64,000 nt of DNA from the NCBI RefSeq assembly GCF_031432315.1, contig NZ_JAVKGO010000005.1, forward strand, positions 100,317 to 164,316, read 5' to 3'. This DNA comes from Serpentinicella sp031432315. GTDB taxonomy: Bacteria; Bacillota; Clostridia; Peptostreptococcales; Natronincolaceae. The translations under genes and the position numbers were made by a program. Positions within the stretch are counted from its first letter, which is position 1. Each line of letters opens with the position of its first letter. Under the pieces are notes generated by a model that saw only the letters and a program-made list of their open reading frames with translations, searched no databases and had not been told where the DNA came from. Below, in pieces: positions 8,319 to 17,088 of the stretch.

Positions 8319-9230
8319 ATGCCCCAGTCTAGAGACAGATATGCTTTGAATATTGACAACAAAATTGTAGACATCACACACCCTACAAAAACAATATGGT
8401 CAAAAAAAAATATTCTTAAGTTAGACTACTTGAAATACCTTATTGAATTATCTGATTTTATGCTCCCTTATTTAAAAGACCGTACATTAACAGTTATACG
8501 TTATCCTAATGGAATAGATAAGGAATCTTTTTATCAAAAAAATTGTCCTGACTATGCACCAAACTATGTAGAAACACATCTAGACCAAGACATTGATTAT
8601 ATCATTTGTTCTAATTTAGCTACGCTTATTTGGCTGGGCAATCATAATTCTATCGAATTTCATGTGCCTTTTAATACGATTTATACCAATAAACCTTCCG
8701 AGATTGTATTTGATTTAGATCCTCCGTCTAGAAATCATTTTCATTTAGCGCTAGAAGCTGCTTTTTTAATTAAGGATATTTTTGATAAGCTCGAACTTGA
8801 ATCTCTTATTAAAACTTCTGGTAATAAAGGGCTCCAAGTTTATATCCCATTGCCTGAAAATACTTTTAATTATAATGAAACAAGGCAATTCACTGAGTTC
8901 ATTGCCCAATACTTAATAAATAAAGAACCAAACTTATTTACTGTTGAACGTCTCAAAAAAAATAGAAAGGATCGTCTATACATTGATTATTTGCAGCATT
9001 CCGAAGGCAAAACTATTATAGCCCCTTATTCCTTAAGAGGAAATGAAGAGGCTTTAGTAGCGACGCCTTTATTTTGGGACGAAATTAACGCTTCACTTTC
9101 TCCAGAGAAATTTACAATGGAGTATATATTAACACGAATAAAAACGAAAGGTTGTCCTTTTAAAGATTATAAAAACATAAAAGAAAAACAACCTTTCGCT
9201 CAAGTCATATTAGGCCTTTCAAGTCTGTAG
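8319..9230 (+). CDS. ligD: LigD-type primase-polymerase, stand-alone domain
   Basis: A 303-residue archaeo-eukaryotic-primase-fold polymerase of the LigD POL family, which fills gaps with ribo- or deoxynucleotides at broken ends. It shows YPNGIDKESFYQKN near residue 65, the metal-binding FDLDPPS motif near residue 130 and the SGNKGLQVYIPL motif near 167, all diagnostic. A good AGGAGG precedes the ATG. It follows the ligase by 15 bp. No 3'-phosphoesterase domain is found in this operon, so end cleaning would need another enzyme. Confidence 0.93.
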   Translation: MPQSRDRYALNIDNKIVDITHPTKTIWSKKNILKLDYLKYLIELSDFMLPYLKDRTLTVIRYPNGIDKESFYQKNCPDYAPNYVETHLDQDIDYIICSNLATLIWLGNHNSIEFHVPFNTIYTNKPSEIVFDLDPPSRNHFHLALEAAFLIKDIFDKLELESLIKTSGNKGLQVYIPLPENTFNYNETRQFTEFIAQYLINKEPNLFTVERLKKNRKDRLYIDYLQHSEGKTIIAPYSLRGNEEALVATPLFWDEINASLSPEKFTMEYILTRIKTKGCPFKDYKNIKEKQPFAQVILGLSSL

Positions 9231-9235
9231 CACTT

Positions 9236-10285
9236 TTAATTAGTTTCTTCTTCCTTCATATAAATTGCTCTTGATGGGAAAGCAACAGATACGCCATTTT
9301 CATTAAGAATTTCGAGTATTTTTAAATTAACATCTTGTTTTACTTCTAAAAATTCTCCCCAGACTGTTGTGTTTGTAAAACAATAAATAAAAATATCTAA
9401 ACTACTTTCGTTAAATTTATCGAAGTTTACAAAGATTGTTTCCTTGTGTATTCCAGGATGTTGTTCTAACATCCCTTTTAATTGCTCTATGGAATTTTTA
9501 ATTTGGTTAATTGTCGTGCCGTATTCAACACCTAAATTAAAAGTAATTCTTCTCTTCCCCATTCTGCTCCAGTTTGTGATTGGTTGATTAACTAAAGTTG
9601 AATTTGGAACGTGAACGATAGCGTGAGCAAAAGTTCTAACTTTAGTACTTCTAAAAGAAATTTCTTCTACTGTTCCTTCTAAATTTGGTGTGCAAATCCA
9701 ATCTCCAATTGCAAATGGTTTATCAATCGTTAAAACGAATCCACCAAAAACATTAGATAATGTATCCTGGGCTGCTAGTGCAAAGGCCAAACCTCCAATC
9801 CCTAGTCCAGCAATAAATCCATTTACATCAAATCCCCATTCCCCTGCAATAATACTAACTGACAGTGCAATTAATACTACTTTCACACCTTTAGAGACTA
9901 ATGGTATAAATATCCCTTCTATTTCTACTTCACATTTGTTAATTGTTTTCAGTAAAACCGTTGATAAGATATCTGAAACATTAAAAAGTCCCCATGTTAA
10001 TAAAATAATAATTGATGAACGAAAAATTTGTAACGTTAAAAGATTGTACTCCGGGTCAAGCTCTAAGGAATTTAATGCTACGAATAAACCAAATATGATA
10101 AAAAAAGATTTCAATGGATTTTCCATAGCTTTTACAATTTGCGTGTCAAGATTTGTTTTTGTCTTATTTGTTATGCTTAAAAGTATTTTTAAAATTACCT
10201 TTGTAAAAATCTTACGTAGTATTATTGCTGCTAATATTATAGTAAAAAATATTACCAAGTTATTTTCTAATAAATCTGTTATCAT
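9236..10285 (-). CDS. Small-conductance mechanosensitive channel (MscS family)
   Basis: A 349-residue MscS-type channel that opens under membrane tension to release solutes during osmotic downshift. Four hydrophobic segments precede the pore helix; the MscS core is marked by GFIAGLGIGGLAFALAAQDT near residues 152-171. The beta domain has FAIGDWICTPNLEGTVEEI, VPNSTLVNQPITNWS and the alpha/beta C-terminal domain. The gene converges with the NHEJ operon (6-bp gap). It is divergent from the glycine betaine operon, an osmotic-stress partner. Confidence 0.93.
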   Translation of the reverse strand: MITDLLENNLVIFFTIILAAIILRKIFTKVILKILLSITNKTKTNLDTQIVKAMENPLKSFFIIFGLFVALNSLELDPEYNLLTLQIFRSSIIILLTWGLFNVSDILSTVLLKTINKCEVEIEGIFIPLVSKGVKVVLIALSVSIIAGEWGFDVNGFIAGLGIGGLAFALAAQDTLSNVFGGFVLTIDKPFAIGDWICTPNLEGTVEEISFRSTKVRTFAHAIVHVPNSTLVNQPITNWSRMGKRRITFNLGVEYGTTINQIKNSIEQLKGMLEQHPGIHKETIFVNFDKFNESSLDIFIYCFTNTTVWGEFLEVKQDVNLKILEILNENGVSVAFPSRAIYMKEEETN

Positions 10286-10658
10286 CGATCTTCCTCCAAA
10301 TCTACTTTAAAAAATTATTTTATATACATTTTAATTTTATATACATTCTATAAGAACTAGTCAATAATTGAAAGTAAATTTAAATTCTATGTAGATATTT
10401 ATACATAAAGGTAGTATTTTGCCATTAATTACCATGTAAATGATGAATGTTGTATGTATATAAGCGTATTTCTCATTATATAAGAGTATATTTCCACTCA
10501 CGTATGTTTAATCGTCTGTGAGTCTATAATATTCTATAATTTCCTTTTAAATGGAAAGATCACTTATTTGTCCACGTTTAATACATTATGATAAGATATT
10601 AGTTAGTAATGCAAAATTAACCGTGGGAAGTTAGTAAAACATTAATAGGGGGACATAT
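10286..10658. other. Intergenic region between the divergent mscS-like gene and the opuA operon
   Basis: This is a 373-bp AT-rich gap with no credible reading frame. It must hold the promoters of both divergent osmotic-stress genes. One candidate promoter for opuA is listed separately. Several short runs of alternating AT (TATATA, TATACAT) occur, but no clear operator or riboswitch was seen. Confidence 0.6.
10568..10597 (+). promoter_or_regulatory. Candidate sigma-A promoter of the opuA operon
   Basis: TTGTCC at 10568-10573 and TAAGAT at 10592-10597 are 18 bp apart, about 60 bp upstream of the opuAA ATG. The match is moderate, and other boxes in this AT-rich gap could serve instead. Confidence 0.4.
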
Positions 10659-11855
10659 ATGCCAAAGTTAAAGGTTGAGAATTTAGTAAAAATTTTCGGT
10701 GACCACCCACAAAAAGCATTAAAGCTTTTAGATGAAGGTTACTCCAAAAATGAAATACACGAAAAAACAAAACAAACAGTAGGAATAAATAAGGCTAATT
10801 TTGAAGTTAACGAAGGTGAAATCTTTGTTATTATGGGTTTATCTGGTAGTGGTAAATCTACATTAATTAGATGTATCAATCGTCTTATTAAATCCACTTC
10901 AGGAAGTATTTATCTAGACGGTGAGGACATAACAAAAATGGATAAGGAAAGTCTAAGAGAAGTTAGACGTAAAAAACTAGGAATGGTTTTTCAGCGTTTT
11001 GCGCTTTTTCCCCATAAAACAGTTTTAGAAAATGTTGCTTATGGTCTTGAAATTCAAGGACTAGATAAATCTGAACAAGAAAAAAAATCTAGAGAAGCAC
11101 TAGAATTAGTTGGCCTTAAAGGTTGGGCAGACAGTAAAACAAATCAACTTAGTGGTGGAATGCAGCAAAGAGTTGGATTAGCAAGAGCCTTAGCCATTGA
11201 ACCAGATATTTTACTTATGGATGAAGCCTTTAGTGCACTAGATCCATTAATTAAAAAAGAAATGCAAGATGAGCTTTTAGACTTACATAGCTCAATGAAC
11301 AAAACAATTATTTTTATTACCCACGATTTAAATGAAGCATTAAAATTAGGCGATCGAGTTGCATTAATGAAAGATGGAGAAATCGTACAGATTGATACGC
11401 CTGAAGGTATACTTACAAATCCAGCAAACGATTATGTTGCTAAATTTGTAGAGAACGTTGATCGTAGTAGGGTTTTAACAGCTTCAGATGTTATGATTAA
11501 ACCAAGTGCTGTTGCATCTTTAAAAGATGGCCCAAGAGTTGCGCTTCGTAAAATGAAAGAAGAAAGTATCTCATCTATTTTCGTAGTTGATCGTAATAAA
11601 GTCTTACAAGGTGTTGTAACTGCAGAGGATGCAGTAGAATCTGTTGAAGCTAAAGAAACGAGTTTAACACCTATCTTAAAACCACATGATCTTCAGGTTG
11701 CTCCTGATACATCAATAAATGAAATTTTAGCTATTATAGCAGATGCCAAAGTGCCTGTTGCTGTGGTTGAAAACGGTAAGCTTCAAGGTGTTATTATACG
11801 TGGAGCTGTATTAGCTGGGCTAGCAGGGGGTGAATTGGCAAATGTTGAATCTTAA
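10659..11855 (+). CDS. opuAA: Glycine betaine/proline ABC transporter, ATP-binding subunit
   Basis: A 398-residue ATPase that powers uptake of betaine-type osmoprotectants. Walker A is GLSGSGKST (60-68), the signature is LSGGMQQR near 165, Walker B is ILLMDEAF near 185, and the H-loop is in FITHD. Two CBS motifs follow: VMIKPSAVASLK to TAEDAVE, and a second around LQVAPDTSINEIL. They resemble the ionic-strength-sensing CBS pair of OpuA. The N-terminal VENLVKIFGDHPQKAL is typical of ProV/OpuAA. AGGGGG precedes the ATG. The stop overlaps the permease start. Confidence 0.95.
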   Translation: MPKLKVENLVKIFGDHPQKALKLLDEGYSKNEIHEKTKQTVGINKANFEVNEGEIFVIMGLSGSGKSTLIRCINRLIKSTSGSIYLDGEDITKMDKESLREVRRKKLGMVFQRFALFPHKTVLENVAYGLEIQGLDKSEQEKKSREALELVGLKGWADSKTNQLSGGMQQRVGLARALAIEPDILLMDEAFSALDPLIKKEMQDELLDLHSSMNKTIIFITHDLNEALKLGDRVALMKDGEIVQIDTPEGILTNPANDYVAKFVENVDRSRVLTASDVMIKPSAVASLKDGPRVALRKMKEESISSIFVVDRNKVLQGVVTAEDAVESVEAKETSLTPILKPHDLQVAPDTSINEILAIIADAKVPVAVVENGKLQGVIIRGAVLAGLAGGELANVES

Positions 11856-12693
11856 TTTATTAGGCTTTATTGGAAATAAAATTCCTTTAGCAGAAGCAGT
11901 TGATGCGGTAGTAGACTTTCTTAAGGTGAACTTTAGGCCTGTTTTTCGTCAAATCTCAAGCATACTTGATTTTGGTCTAGAAAATCTTGAAGACTTCTTA
12001 GAGTTTATACCGCCACTAATTCTTATTTTAATTTTAGCTGCTTTATCCTTCTATTTTGTTGGCAAGCGAAGTGGATTATTTACTTTAATAGGTTTACTAT
12101 TAATTAACAATTTAGAACTGTGGTCAGCTACAATGACTACTTTATCAATGGTGTTAACAGCTACAATAGTATCTATCATTTTTGGCGTACCACTTGGTAT
12201 TCTTGCTGCTAAAAGCAAAATAGCAAATAAAATTATTATGCCTATACTTGATTTTATGCAAACGATGCCAGCATTTGTATACTTAATACCAGCAGTTTCG
12301 TTCTTTGGTTTAGGTAAAGTGCCTGGTGTAATCGCTACTGTTATTTTTTCCATACCACCTGCTATTCGCTTCACTACTTTAGGAATTAAGCAGGTACCTA
12401 CTGAACTAATTGAGGCAGCAGACTCATTTGGCTCAACTGGTACTCAAAAACTTGTTAAGGTTCAAATTCCTTTAGCAAAAGAAACGATTATGGCTGGTAT
12501 TAATCAGACTATCATGCTATCTTTATCAATGGTAGTTATTGCAGCTATGATTGCAGCTGGAGGTCTAGGTAGAGAGGTTTGGAATGGTATACAAAGACTA
12601 CAAGTTGGAACAGCTTTTGAAGCTGGTTTAGCTGTTGTTATTCTTGCTATGATTCTTGATAAACTTACACAGAACATAGCTAAAAATAAATAA
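11842..12693 (+). CDS. opuAB: Glycine betaine/proline ABC transporter, permease subunit
   Basis: A 283-residue ProW/OpuAB-type permease. After an amphipathic N-terminal region it has about six membrane segments. The EAA-like coupling loop reads ELIEAADSFGSTGTQKLVKVQIPLA near residue 187, cut by family standard before the last two helices. The ATG at 11842 is preferred because GGGGGTG lies ten bases upstream; a GTG four codons earlier lies on that site itself. The start overlaps the opuAA stop by 14 bp, indicating coupled translation. Confidence 0.93.
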   Translation: MLNLNLLGFIGNKIPLAEAVDAVVDFLKVNFRPVFRQISSILDFGLENLEDFLEFIPPLILILILAALSFYFVGKRSGLFTLIGLLLINNLELWSATMTTLSMVLTATIVSIIFGVPLGILAAKSKIANKIIMPILDFMQTMPAFVYLIPAVSFFGLGKVPGVIATVIFSIPPAIRFTTLGIKQVPTELIEAADSFGSTGTQKLVKVQIPLAKETIMAGINQTIMLSLSMVVIAAMIAAGGLGREVWNGIQRLQVGTAFEAGLAVVILAMILDKLTQNIAKNK

Positions 12694-12715
12694 AATTTTT
12701 ATGGGAGGTTTTTTG

Positions 12716-13609
12716 ATGTTTAGTAGTTTGAAAAGTAAAAGCGTACTAGCTTTATTGTTAGTAGCCGCAATGATATTTCTTGTAGGTTGTGGTGGAACAG
12801 ACACTAATGGAGACGCTGAAGAAACAACTGGAGGCGCAGAAGAAAGTAAAGAAATAACAATTGGTTATGTGCCATGGGATTGTGCTATTGCAAGTACACA
12901 TGTTATGAAAACAGTACTTGAGGATGCAGGTTATACAGTAAACCTATTAGATCCTAGTGCAGCTCTTTTATATCAAGGTCTTGCAGAAGATGACATAGAC
13001 TTTATTACAACAGCATGGTTACCATTTACACATGGTAACTATATGGAGCAATACGGTGACCAAATTGATGACTTAGGTTCTAACTTTGGTGGAGATGCAG
13101 TACTTGCACTAGTTGTTCCTGAATACATGGATATTGATTCAATTGAAGATCTAGATGGAGATATTGCAGATGGCGTAATTACTGGAATAGATCCTGGTGC
13201 TGGTATCATGGGTGCTACAGAAGCACTTATTGAAGACTATGGGCTAGATTATGAGTTGCTAGAAGGTAGTGACGCTGTAATGGCCGCTGCTTTAAGTGAT
13301 GCTATCGACAATGAAGAAGAAATCGTTGTTACTGGATGGTCTCCACACTGGAAATTCGGACGTTGGGATCTAAAAATGTTAGAAGATCCAAAAGAGTCTC
13401 TTGGTGCAATCGAAGATATTCATACTTTAGCAAGACAAGGATTAGCAGAAGATATGCCTGAGGCATATAGCATTATCAACAACTTCCACTGGGAAGATAC
13501 TGACATTGCAACTGTAATGGATATGAATTCAGAAGGTATGGACCCTAATGAATCTGCACGTATATGGGTTGATGAAAATCAAGATAAAGTTGCTGAGTGG
13601 TTAAACTAA
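12716..13609 (+). CDS. opuAC: Glycine betaine ABC transporter, substrate-binding lipoprotein
   Basis: A 297-residue solute-binding lipoprotein. The signal peptide has a lysine start, a hydrophobic core and a lipobox ending FLVGC near residue 25, followed by an acidic Gly/Thr-rich linker. The mature part begins KEITIGYVPWDCAIAS and has the OpuAC-type segments ITTAWLPFTHGNYM and VTGWSPHWKFGRWDL, whose Trp residues would form the aromatic cage for the quaternary amine. The ATG at 12716 has GGGAGG eight bases upstream. A strong terminator follows. Confidence 0.94.
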   Translation: MFSSLKSKSVLALLLVAAMIFLVGCGGTDTNGDAEETTGGAEESKEITIGYVPWDCAIASTHVMKTVLEDAGYTVNLLDPSAALLYQGLAEDDIDFITTAWLPFTHGNYMEQYGDQIDDLGSNFGGDAVLALVVPEYMDIDSIEDLDGDIADGVITGIDPGAGIMGATEALIEDYGLDYELLEGSDAVMAAALSDAIDNEEEIVVTGWSPHWKFGRWDLKMLEDPKESLGAIEDIHTLARQGLAEDMPEAYSIINNFHWEDTDIATVMDMNSEGMDPNESARIWVDENQDKVAEWLN

Positions 13610-13634
13610 AATAGCTAAATAAGCAAACTTTTTA

Positions 13635-13673
13635 AAAAGGTAGGAACAAAAAATGTTCCTACCTTTTCTTTTT
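13635..13673 (+). terminator. Terminator of the opuA operon
   Basis: A perfect 14-bp stem (AAAAGGTAGGAACA with its complement) and a short A-rich loop are followed by TTTCTTTTT. It lies about 25 bp after the opuAC stop. Confidence 0.9.
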
Positions 13674-13763
13674 GATCTACGTATCTTCTCTGATAAGATC
13701 TATTAAAATTGGTTAAGATTATATTATAGACTATTCGTTACAAAAATGTCATGAGGTGTTTAG

Positions 13764-14435
13764 ATGGTCATCTTCTTAACCACATTAACTTTCATGTTTC
13801 TCCTTTTAATTATTATTATTCGTCTTTTAGGAAAATCATTATTGGCGCAACTTACACCCCACGATTTTCTAACAATTGTTTTTTTGGCTTACTTAGCTTT
13901 TTCACCAATAGACATTCAAGGAATACATCAGTCTATTACTGGAATGGTAGTTATTGCGTGTATTTATATAATTATTTCTAAGATAAGTACAATTCCAACA
14001 TTTAATAAACTTATTGTTGGTGAAGCAACTATTATTATAAAAAATGGGGAAATACTTTATAATAACCTAAAAAAAGCCAGATACCCCTTAATAGAACTTT
14101 TATCTGCTGCTAGGGTTCTCGGTTATCCTGATTTAAAGGACATTCATTATGCTATATTAGAACCTAATGGGGAACTAAGTATTTTACCTAAAAAAGATGT
14201 GGCTCCCCTTACACCCAAACATTTAAATATTGAAACAACAAATATGGGTCAACCAGTCGCCATAATTGTAGAGGGCGTTGTTCAACACAAAAATTTGAAG
14301 TCATTAGGTAAAGATATACAATGGTTAAAAAATGAGCTTACATACTTAGGTTATTCTAACTTTAAAGAGGTGCTTTATGCTTCCATAAACGACTCTACAC
14401 TGACTTTAAGAATTATCCCAAGTTTTAAAGAATAA
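13764..14435 (+). CDS. YetF-like membrane protein (DUF421)
   Basis: A 223-residue protein with three N-terminal membrane helices (residues 1-75) followed by a YetF-type soluble region. Recognisable motifs are RLLGKSLLAQLTPHDFLT (20-37), FNKLIVGEATIIIKNGEILY, and ELLSAARVLGYPDLKDIHYAILEPNGELSI. The last resembles the LRxxGi-di-eV-ya-lE-nG pattern of the family. The function is unknown; in Bacillus, members occur in spore or stress contexts. GAGGTG precedes the ATG. A bidirectional terminator separates it from the convergent 566-residue gene. Confidence 0.85.
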   Translation: MVIFLTTLTFMFLLLIIIIRLLGKSLLAQLTPHDFLTIVFLAYLAFSPIDIQGIHQSITGMVVIACIYIIISKISTIPTFNKLIVGEATIIIKNGEILYNNLKKARYPLIELLSAARVLGYPDLKDIHYAILEPNGELSILPKKDVAPLTPKHLNIETTNMGQPVAIIVEGVVQHKNLKSLGKDIQWLKNELTYLGYSNFKEVLYASINDSTLTLRIIPSFKE

Positions 14436-14446
14436 AACTTTGTAAA

Positions 14447-14487
14447 ATAATGAGCTATAGAATATTTAATTCTATAGCTCATTATTT
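14447..14487. terminator. Bidirectional terminator between convergent genes
   Basis: AATGAGCTATAGAAT and ATTCTATAGCTCATT form a 15-bp perfect stem around a short loop. T-rich runs follow on both strands, fitting the convergent genes on each side. Confidence 0.85.
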
Positions 14488-14497
14488 TATTTAATAT

Positions 14498-16198
14498 TTA
14501 CTTTATTATAATTTTACCATTTAGACCCTTACTTGAAGGCCACTCTATAGTCATTTCATTTAATTTAATTATTACTTTATTTTGCTGCACAATAATTTCA
14601 CCCTCAACATTTTCAGATCTGTTTTTATAAATATTAGCCAGACATATGGCTTTCTCAAGACCATCTCCTCGTTGAAAATTCCATACTTCATCCGGTTGTG
14701 CAATTCTTTTTTCACTGTAAATAGACTTATCTGACATTGATTCTAATTTTTGTATAATCTCATTAATAGAATAATCCTTAGTCTCTTCTATTGCAACAGG
14801 GTTTCTTTCAAATGCTGCCTTAATAAAAGGTTCCCAAGACATTCGTGAAAAGTCTCGATATGCATAAAAAGCTAAATCTGCTGTTATATTTTCCTCTTTA
14901 ATTGATTCTAAATAAGCGATAATATCTTCCCTACCCATTTCTTTCGTTATGTTTAAAGGTTTAGATTCAACAAATTTTTTGTTTTTCCCAGGCAATCTTG
15001 GTTCAAGATATGAGAAATCCATTAATGCACTTAGTATTTCATTTTTATTCATCTGGTCGCACTTAAAGTTATTAATAAGGTCATCTATTTCATTGCGATT
15101 GTTAAAATCAATCTTTTTGTTGTTAAAAAACTCCCCTAGTTCATCTAAGTCAATACGATTTTCTAATGGCTCTAGGTAAAATTCATATTCATCGATTTCT
15201 GAGAACAGTTTTTCTCGAGTTGGTTTGTTTACTTTAAAGTTGCTTGTATGTTCATATGCATATGCTTTTTCTGCGCCTATATAATGAATTTTCCCATTAA
15301 TATTATGCTTTACTTGGAAGCATTTTTGAAAATGACTCTCTTGTCTTAAGAAGTTACATAGTATATCATCATCTATTTTTGTAATAAGAAAATCACTTAG
15401 TTTTTTTTCAAATTTGTTATATATCTCTGTATCTATAGAGGCTTCAGGATAAACCACATGAACATAGCCTGTGCTATGCGATATAATTGTCACTTGCTCA
15501 TTTCTCATTGCTCTTTGAGCTTTTACAGTTAACTCTGTACCATTAAACCACATATTTTTTGTTACAATTCTTCTATTATTTGTTAGTAGTCCACCTTTTA
15601 CGTCTACAAAATTTTGAGAATGTAAAGGTGTTGCTAAAAGATAAATATCTTCTAGTGGGATATCACATATAATAAATAGTGCAGCAGCATATAAAGTTGA
15701 AAGGGATACGCACTCTCCTGCCCCATTTTTATATCCTTCTCTATATTTAAACGCATTCATCGCTTCTACAGTTTCCGTTTTCCAATAAGGAATTACATTT
15801 GAATCATATTTATCTAGTCTAAAATGTTTTCTTATATCTACATTAAAATAGTACTTATCGCCTTCATAACCAAATAAAGCGTTACTTCGACTAATGACGT
15901 CTTCATCAATAAATGGTTTAAACCTGTCAAGCTCAACTTCTTTTGTCGTAAGTCCCCAAGTTTCTAGATCTAAATTAAAATCGTAATTGTCCATAATAAA
16001 TTGCTTTAGTCTTAAAATTCTCCTATATGGATTCATTTTATGTATGTTATCAAACCATGGATCTTTTTTCCATTCCCATATTACTGGGGACATCATGTTT
16101 GCTAAAACTAAACTGTAAAGTAACTCTGGGAATATAAAAATTTCCATATCTGATAATGTAACTGCTGATGAATATTTTTCTATATCTGATGTTTTCAC
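14498..16198 (-). CDS. Large protein with a transglutaminase-like (papain-fold) core
   Basis: The 566-residue protein has no signal peptide or membrane segment. Around residues 160-200 it shows GAGECVSLSTLYAAALF, LATPLHSQNFVDV: Cys163, His193 and Asp199 come in the order and spacing of a transglutaminase-like catalytic triad. Near the C-terminus RGDGLEKAICLANIY resembles a second copy of the Cys-helix without the Cys in the usual place, suggesting a duplicated, partly inactive core. The remaining 300 residues are unfamiliar. It lies 65 bp downstream of the DUF1874 gene on the same strand and ends at a shared terminator. A protease, cross-linking or amide-cleaving role is inference only. Confidence 0.6.
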   Translation of the reverse strand: MKTSDIEKYSSAVTLSDMEIFIFPELLYSLVLANMMSPVIWEWKKDPWFDNIHKMNPYRRILRLKQFIMDNYDFNLDLETWGLTTKEVELDRFKPFIDEDVISRSNALFGYEGDKYYFNVDIRKHFRLDKYDSNVIPYWKTETVEAMNAFKYREGYKNGAGECVSLSTLYAAALFIICDIPLEDIYLLATPLHSQNFVDVKGGLLTNNRRIVTKNMWFNGTELTVKAQRAMRNEQVTIISHSTGYVHVVYPEASIDTEIYNKFEKKLSDFLITKIDDDILCNFLRQESHFQKCFQVKHNINGKIHYIGAEKAYAYEHTSNFKVNKPTREKLFSEIDEYEFYLEPLENRIDLDELGEFFNNKKIDFNNRNEIDDLINNFKCDQMNKNEILSALMDFSYLEPRLPGKNKKFVESKPLNITKEMGREDIIAYLESIKEENITADLAFYAYRDFSRMSWEPFIKAAFERNPVAIEETKDYSINEIIQKLESMSDKSIYSEKRIAQPDEVWNFQRGDGLEKAICLANIYKNRSENVEGEIIVQQNKVIIKLNEMTIEWPSSKGLNGKIIIK

Positions 16199-16262
16199 TT
16201 TTGTTGAACTCCTTTATAAATATATTTTATGGTGGTAATAAATTTACCATGTATGCACCTTA

Positions 16263-16601
16263 CTATTCTATTCTTTCCATTATCTTTAGTCTAAAACCTA
16301 TTTGTTTCAACTGTTCTTCTGTTAATATTACCCCCTCATCTGGACGTTGATTTAATTTAAATACGATAGCAATTTGTCCTACTTCTTGCTGAAATTGTAT
16401 TCTATTCATCGGGATTTTTACTCCCAATAACGCTGACATAATTTTTGCCGTAGCTTCATGTCCTATAGCAGAAATGAAACCATTGTTATTTATATAGTTT
16501 CTAGCTTCTTCAACTTCTATGTCTTGTATAGAATATGTACCATTTGTAGTAGCAATAGTACCATTAAAGATTGCAACAGGTAACTTATTCGTTTGTAACA
16601 T
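16263..16601 (-). CDS. DUF1874 family protein, AcrIII-1/Crn2-type ring nuclease homologue
   Basis: The 112-residue protein matches the DUF1874 (STIV-B116/YddF) family. In viruses it is the anti-CRISPR AcrIII-1, and in hosts a ring nuclease that cleaves cyclic tetra-adenylate. It has the signature GFISAIGHEATAKIMSALLG with the active-site His at 48, PMNRIQF, and QRPDEGVILTEEQL with Arg86 and Glu89 where AcrIII-1 has its conserved Arg/Glu. Asn13 lies at the N-terminal ligand position. No type III CRISPR gene or array is in the window. The ATG follows AAAGGGGGT. The 566-residue transglutaminase-like gene lies directly downstream. Confidence 0.82.
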   Translation of the reverse strand: MLQTNKLPVAIFNGTIATTNGTYSIQDIEVEEARNYINNNGFISAIGHEATAKIMSALLGVKIPMNRIQFQQEVGQIAIVFKLNQRPDEGVILTEEQLKQIGFRLKIMERIE

Positions 16602-16735
16602 TATTTAACCCCCTTTTTTTAACTCTAACTTATATTTTAACATTTATACCCTCTTATTTAAAATACTATCTTATATTCTAATACTGTTTAGGCTATAATT
16701 AAATTAATATTAATTTTAAGAAAGGAGATATACAT

Positions 16736-17035
16736 ATGGAAAATCATCCAAACCATGATCATGAATGTGATGAAAATTGTAACCATGATCATCATCACAA
16801 CAAAATTTACATAACTTTAATGGATAATTCTCAACTAGAATGCGATGTAATTGACATTTTTAAGGTAAAAGACAAAGAATATATAGCTATTTTACCTAAA
16901 GACTCAGAAACTGCTTTAATATATGCTTACAGTGAAACAGAAGCAGGACCAGAACTTGCTAATATTGAAAACGATGAGGAATATGCTGCTGTATCCACTA
17001 TATTTATGGAAAATAACAGTCATCATCAAGAATAA
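16736..17035 (+). CDS. DUF1292 family protein with a His-rich N-terminus
   Basis: A 99-residue acidic cytoplasmic protein. The DUF1292 core is ITLMDNSQLECDVIDIFKVKDKEYIAILP, the usual short beta-rich domain of Firmicutes. The first 22 residues are a His/Asp/Asn-rich stretch with two Cys that could bind metal, a common feature of this group. AAAGGAG precedes the ATG. It forms a single-gene unit with its own terminator. The function is unknown; relatives often neighbour yrrK/yrzL-type genes, which is not the case here. Confidence 0.85.
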   Translation: MENHPNHDHECDENCNHDHHHNKIYITLMDNSQLECDVIDIFKVKDKEYIAILPKDSETALIYAYSETEAGPELANIENDEEYAAVSTIFMENNSHHQE

Positions 17036-17037
17036 AC

Positions 17038-17078
17038 AAACACCTAAGCTTAAATAAAAATGGCTTAGGTGTTTCATA
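17038..17078. terminator. Terminator of the DUF1292 gene
   Basis: AAACACCTAAGC and GCTTAGGTGTTT form a perfect 12-bp stem just after the stop codon. It can serve the convergent ABC operon on the minus strand as well. Confidence 0.85.
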
Positions 17079-17088
17079 TTTTAATCGT

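Noticed and set aside
9690..10310. Plus-strand frame of 206 codons opposite the MscS gene
   Set aside because: It is the antisense shadow of a clear mechanosensitive channel gene.
13751..13981. Plus-strand frame overlapping the start of the YetF-like gene
   Set aside because: It is out of frame with the recognisable YetF protein, which has the better ribosome site.
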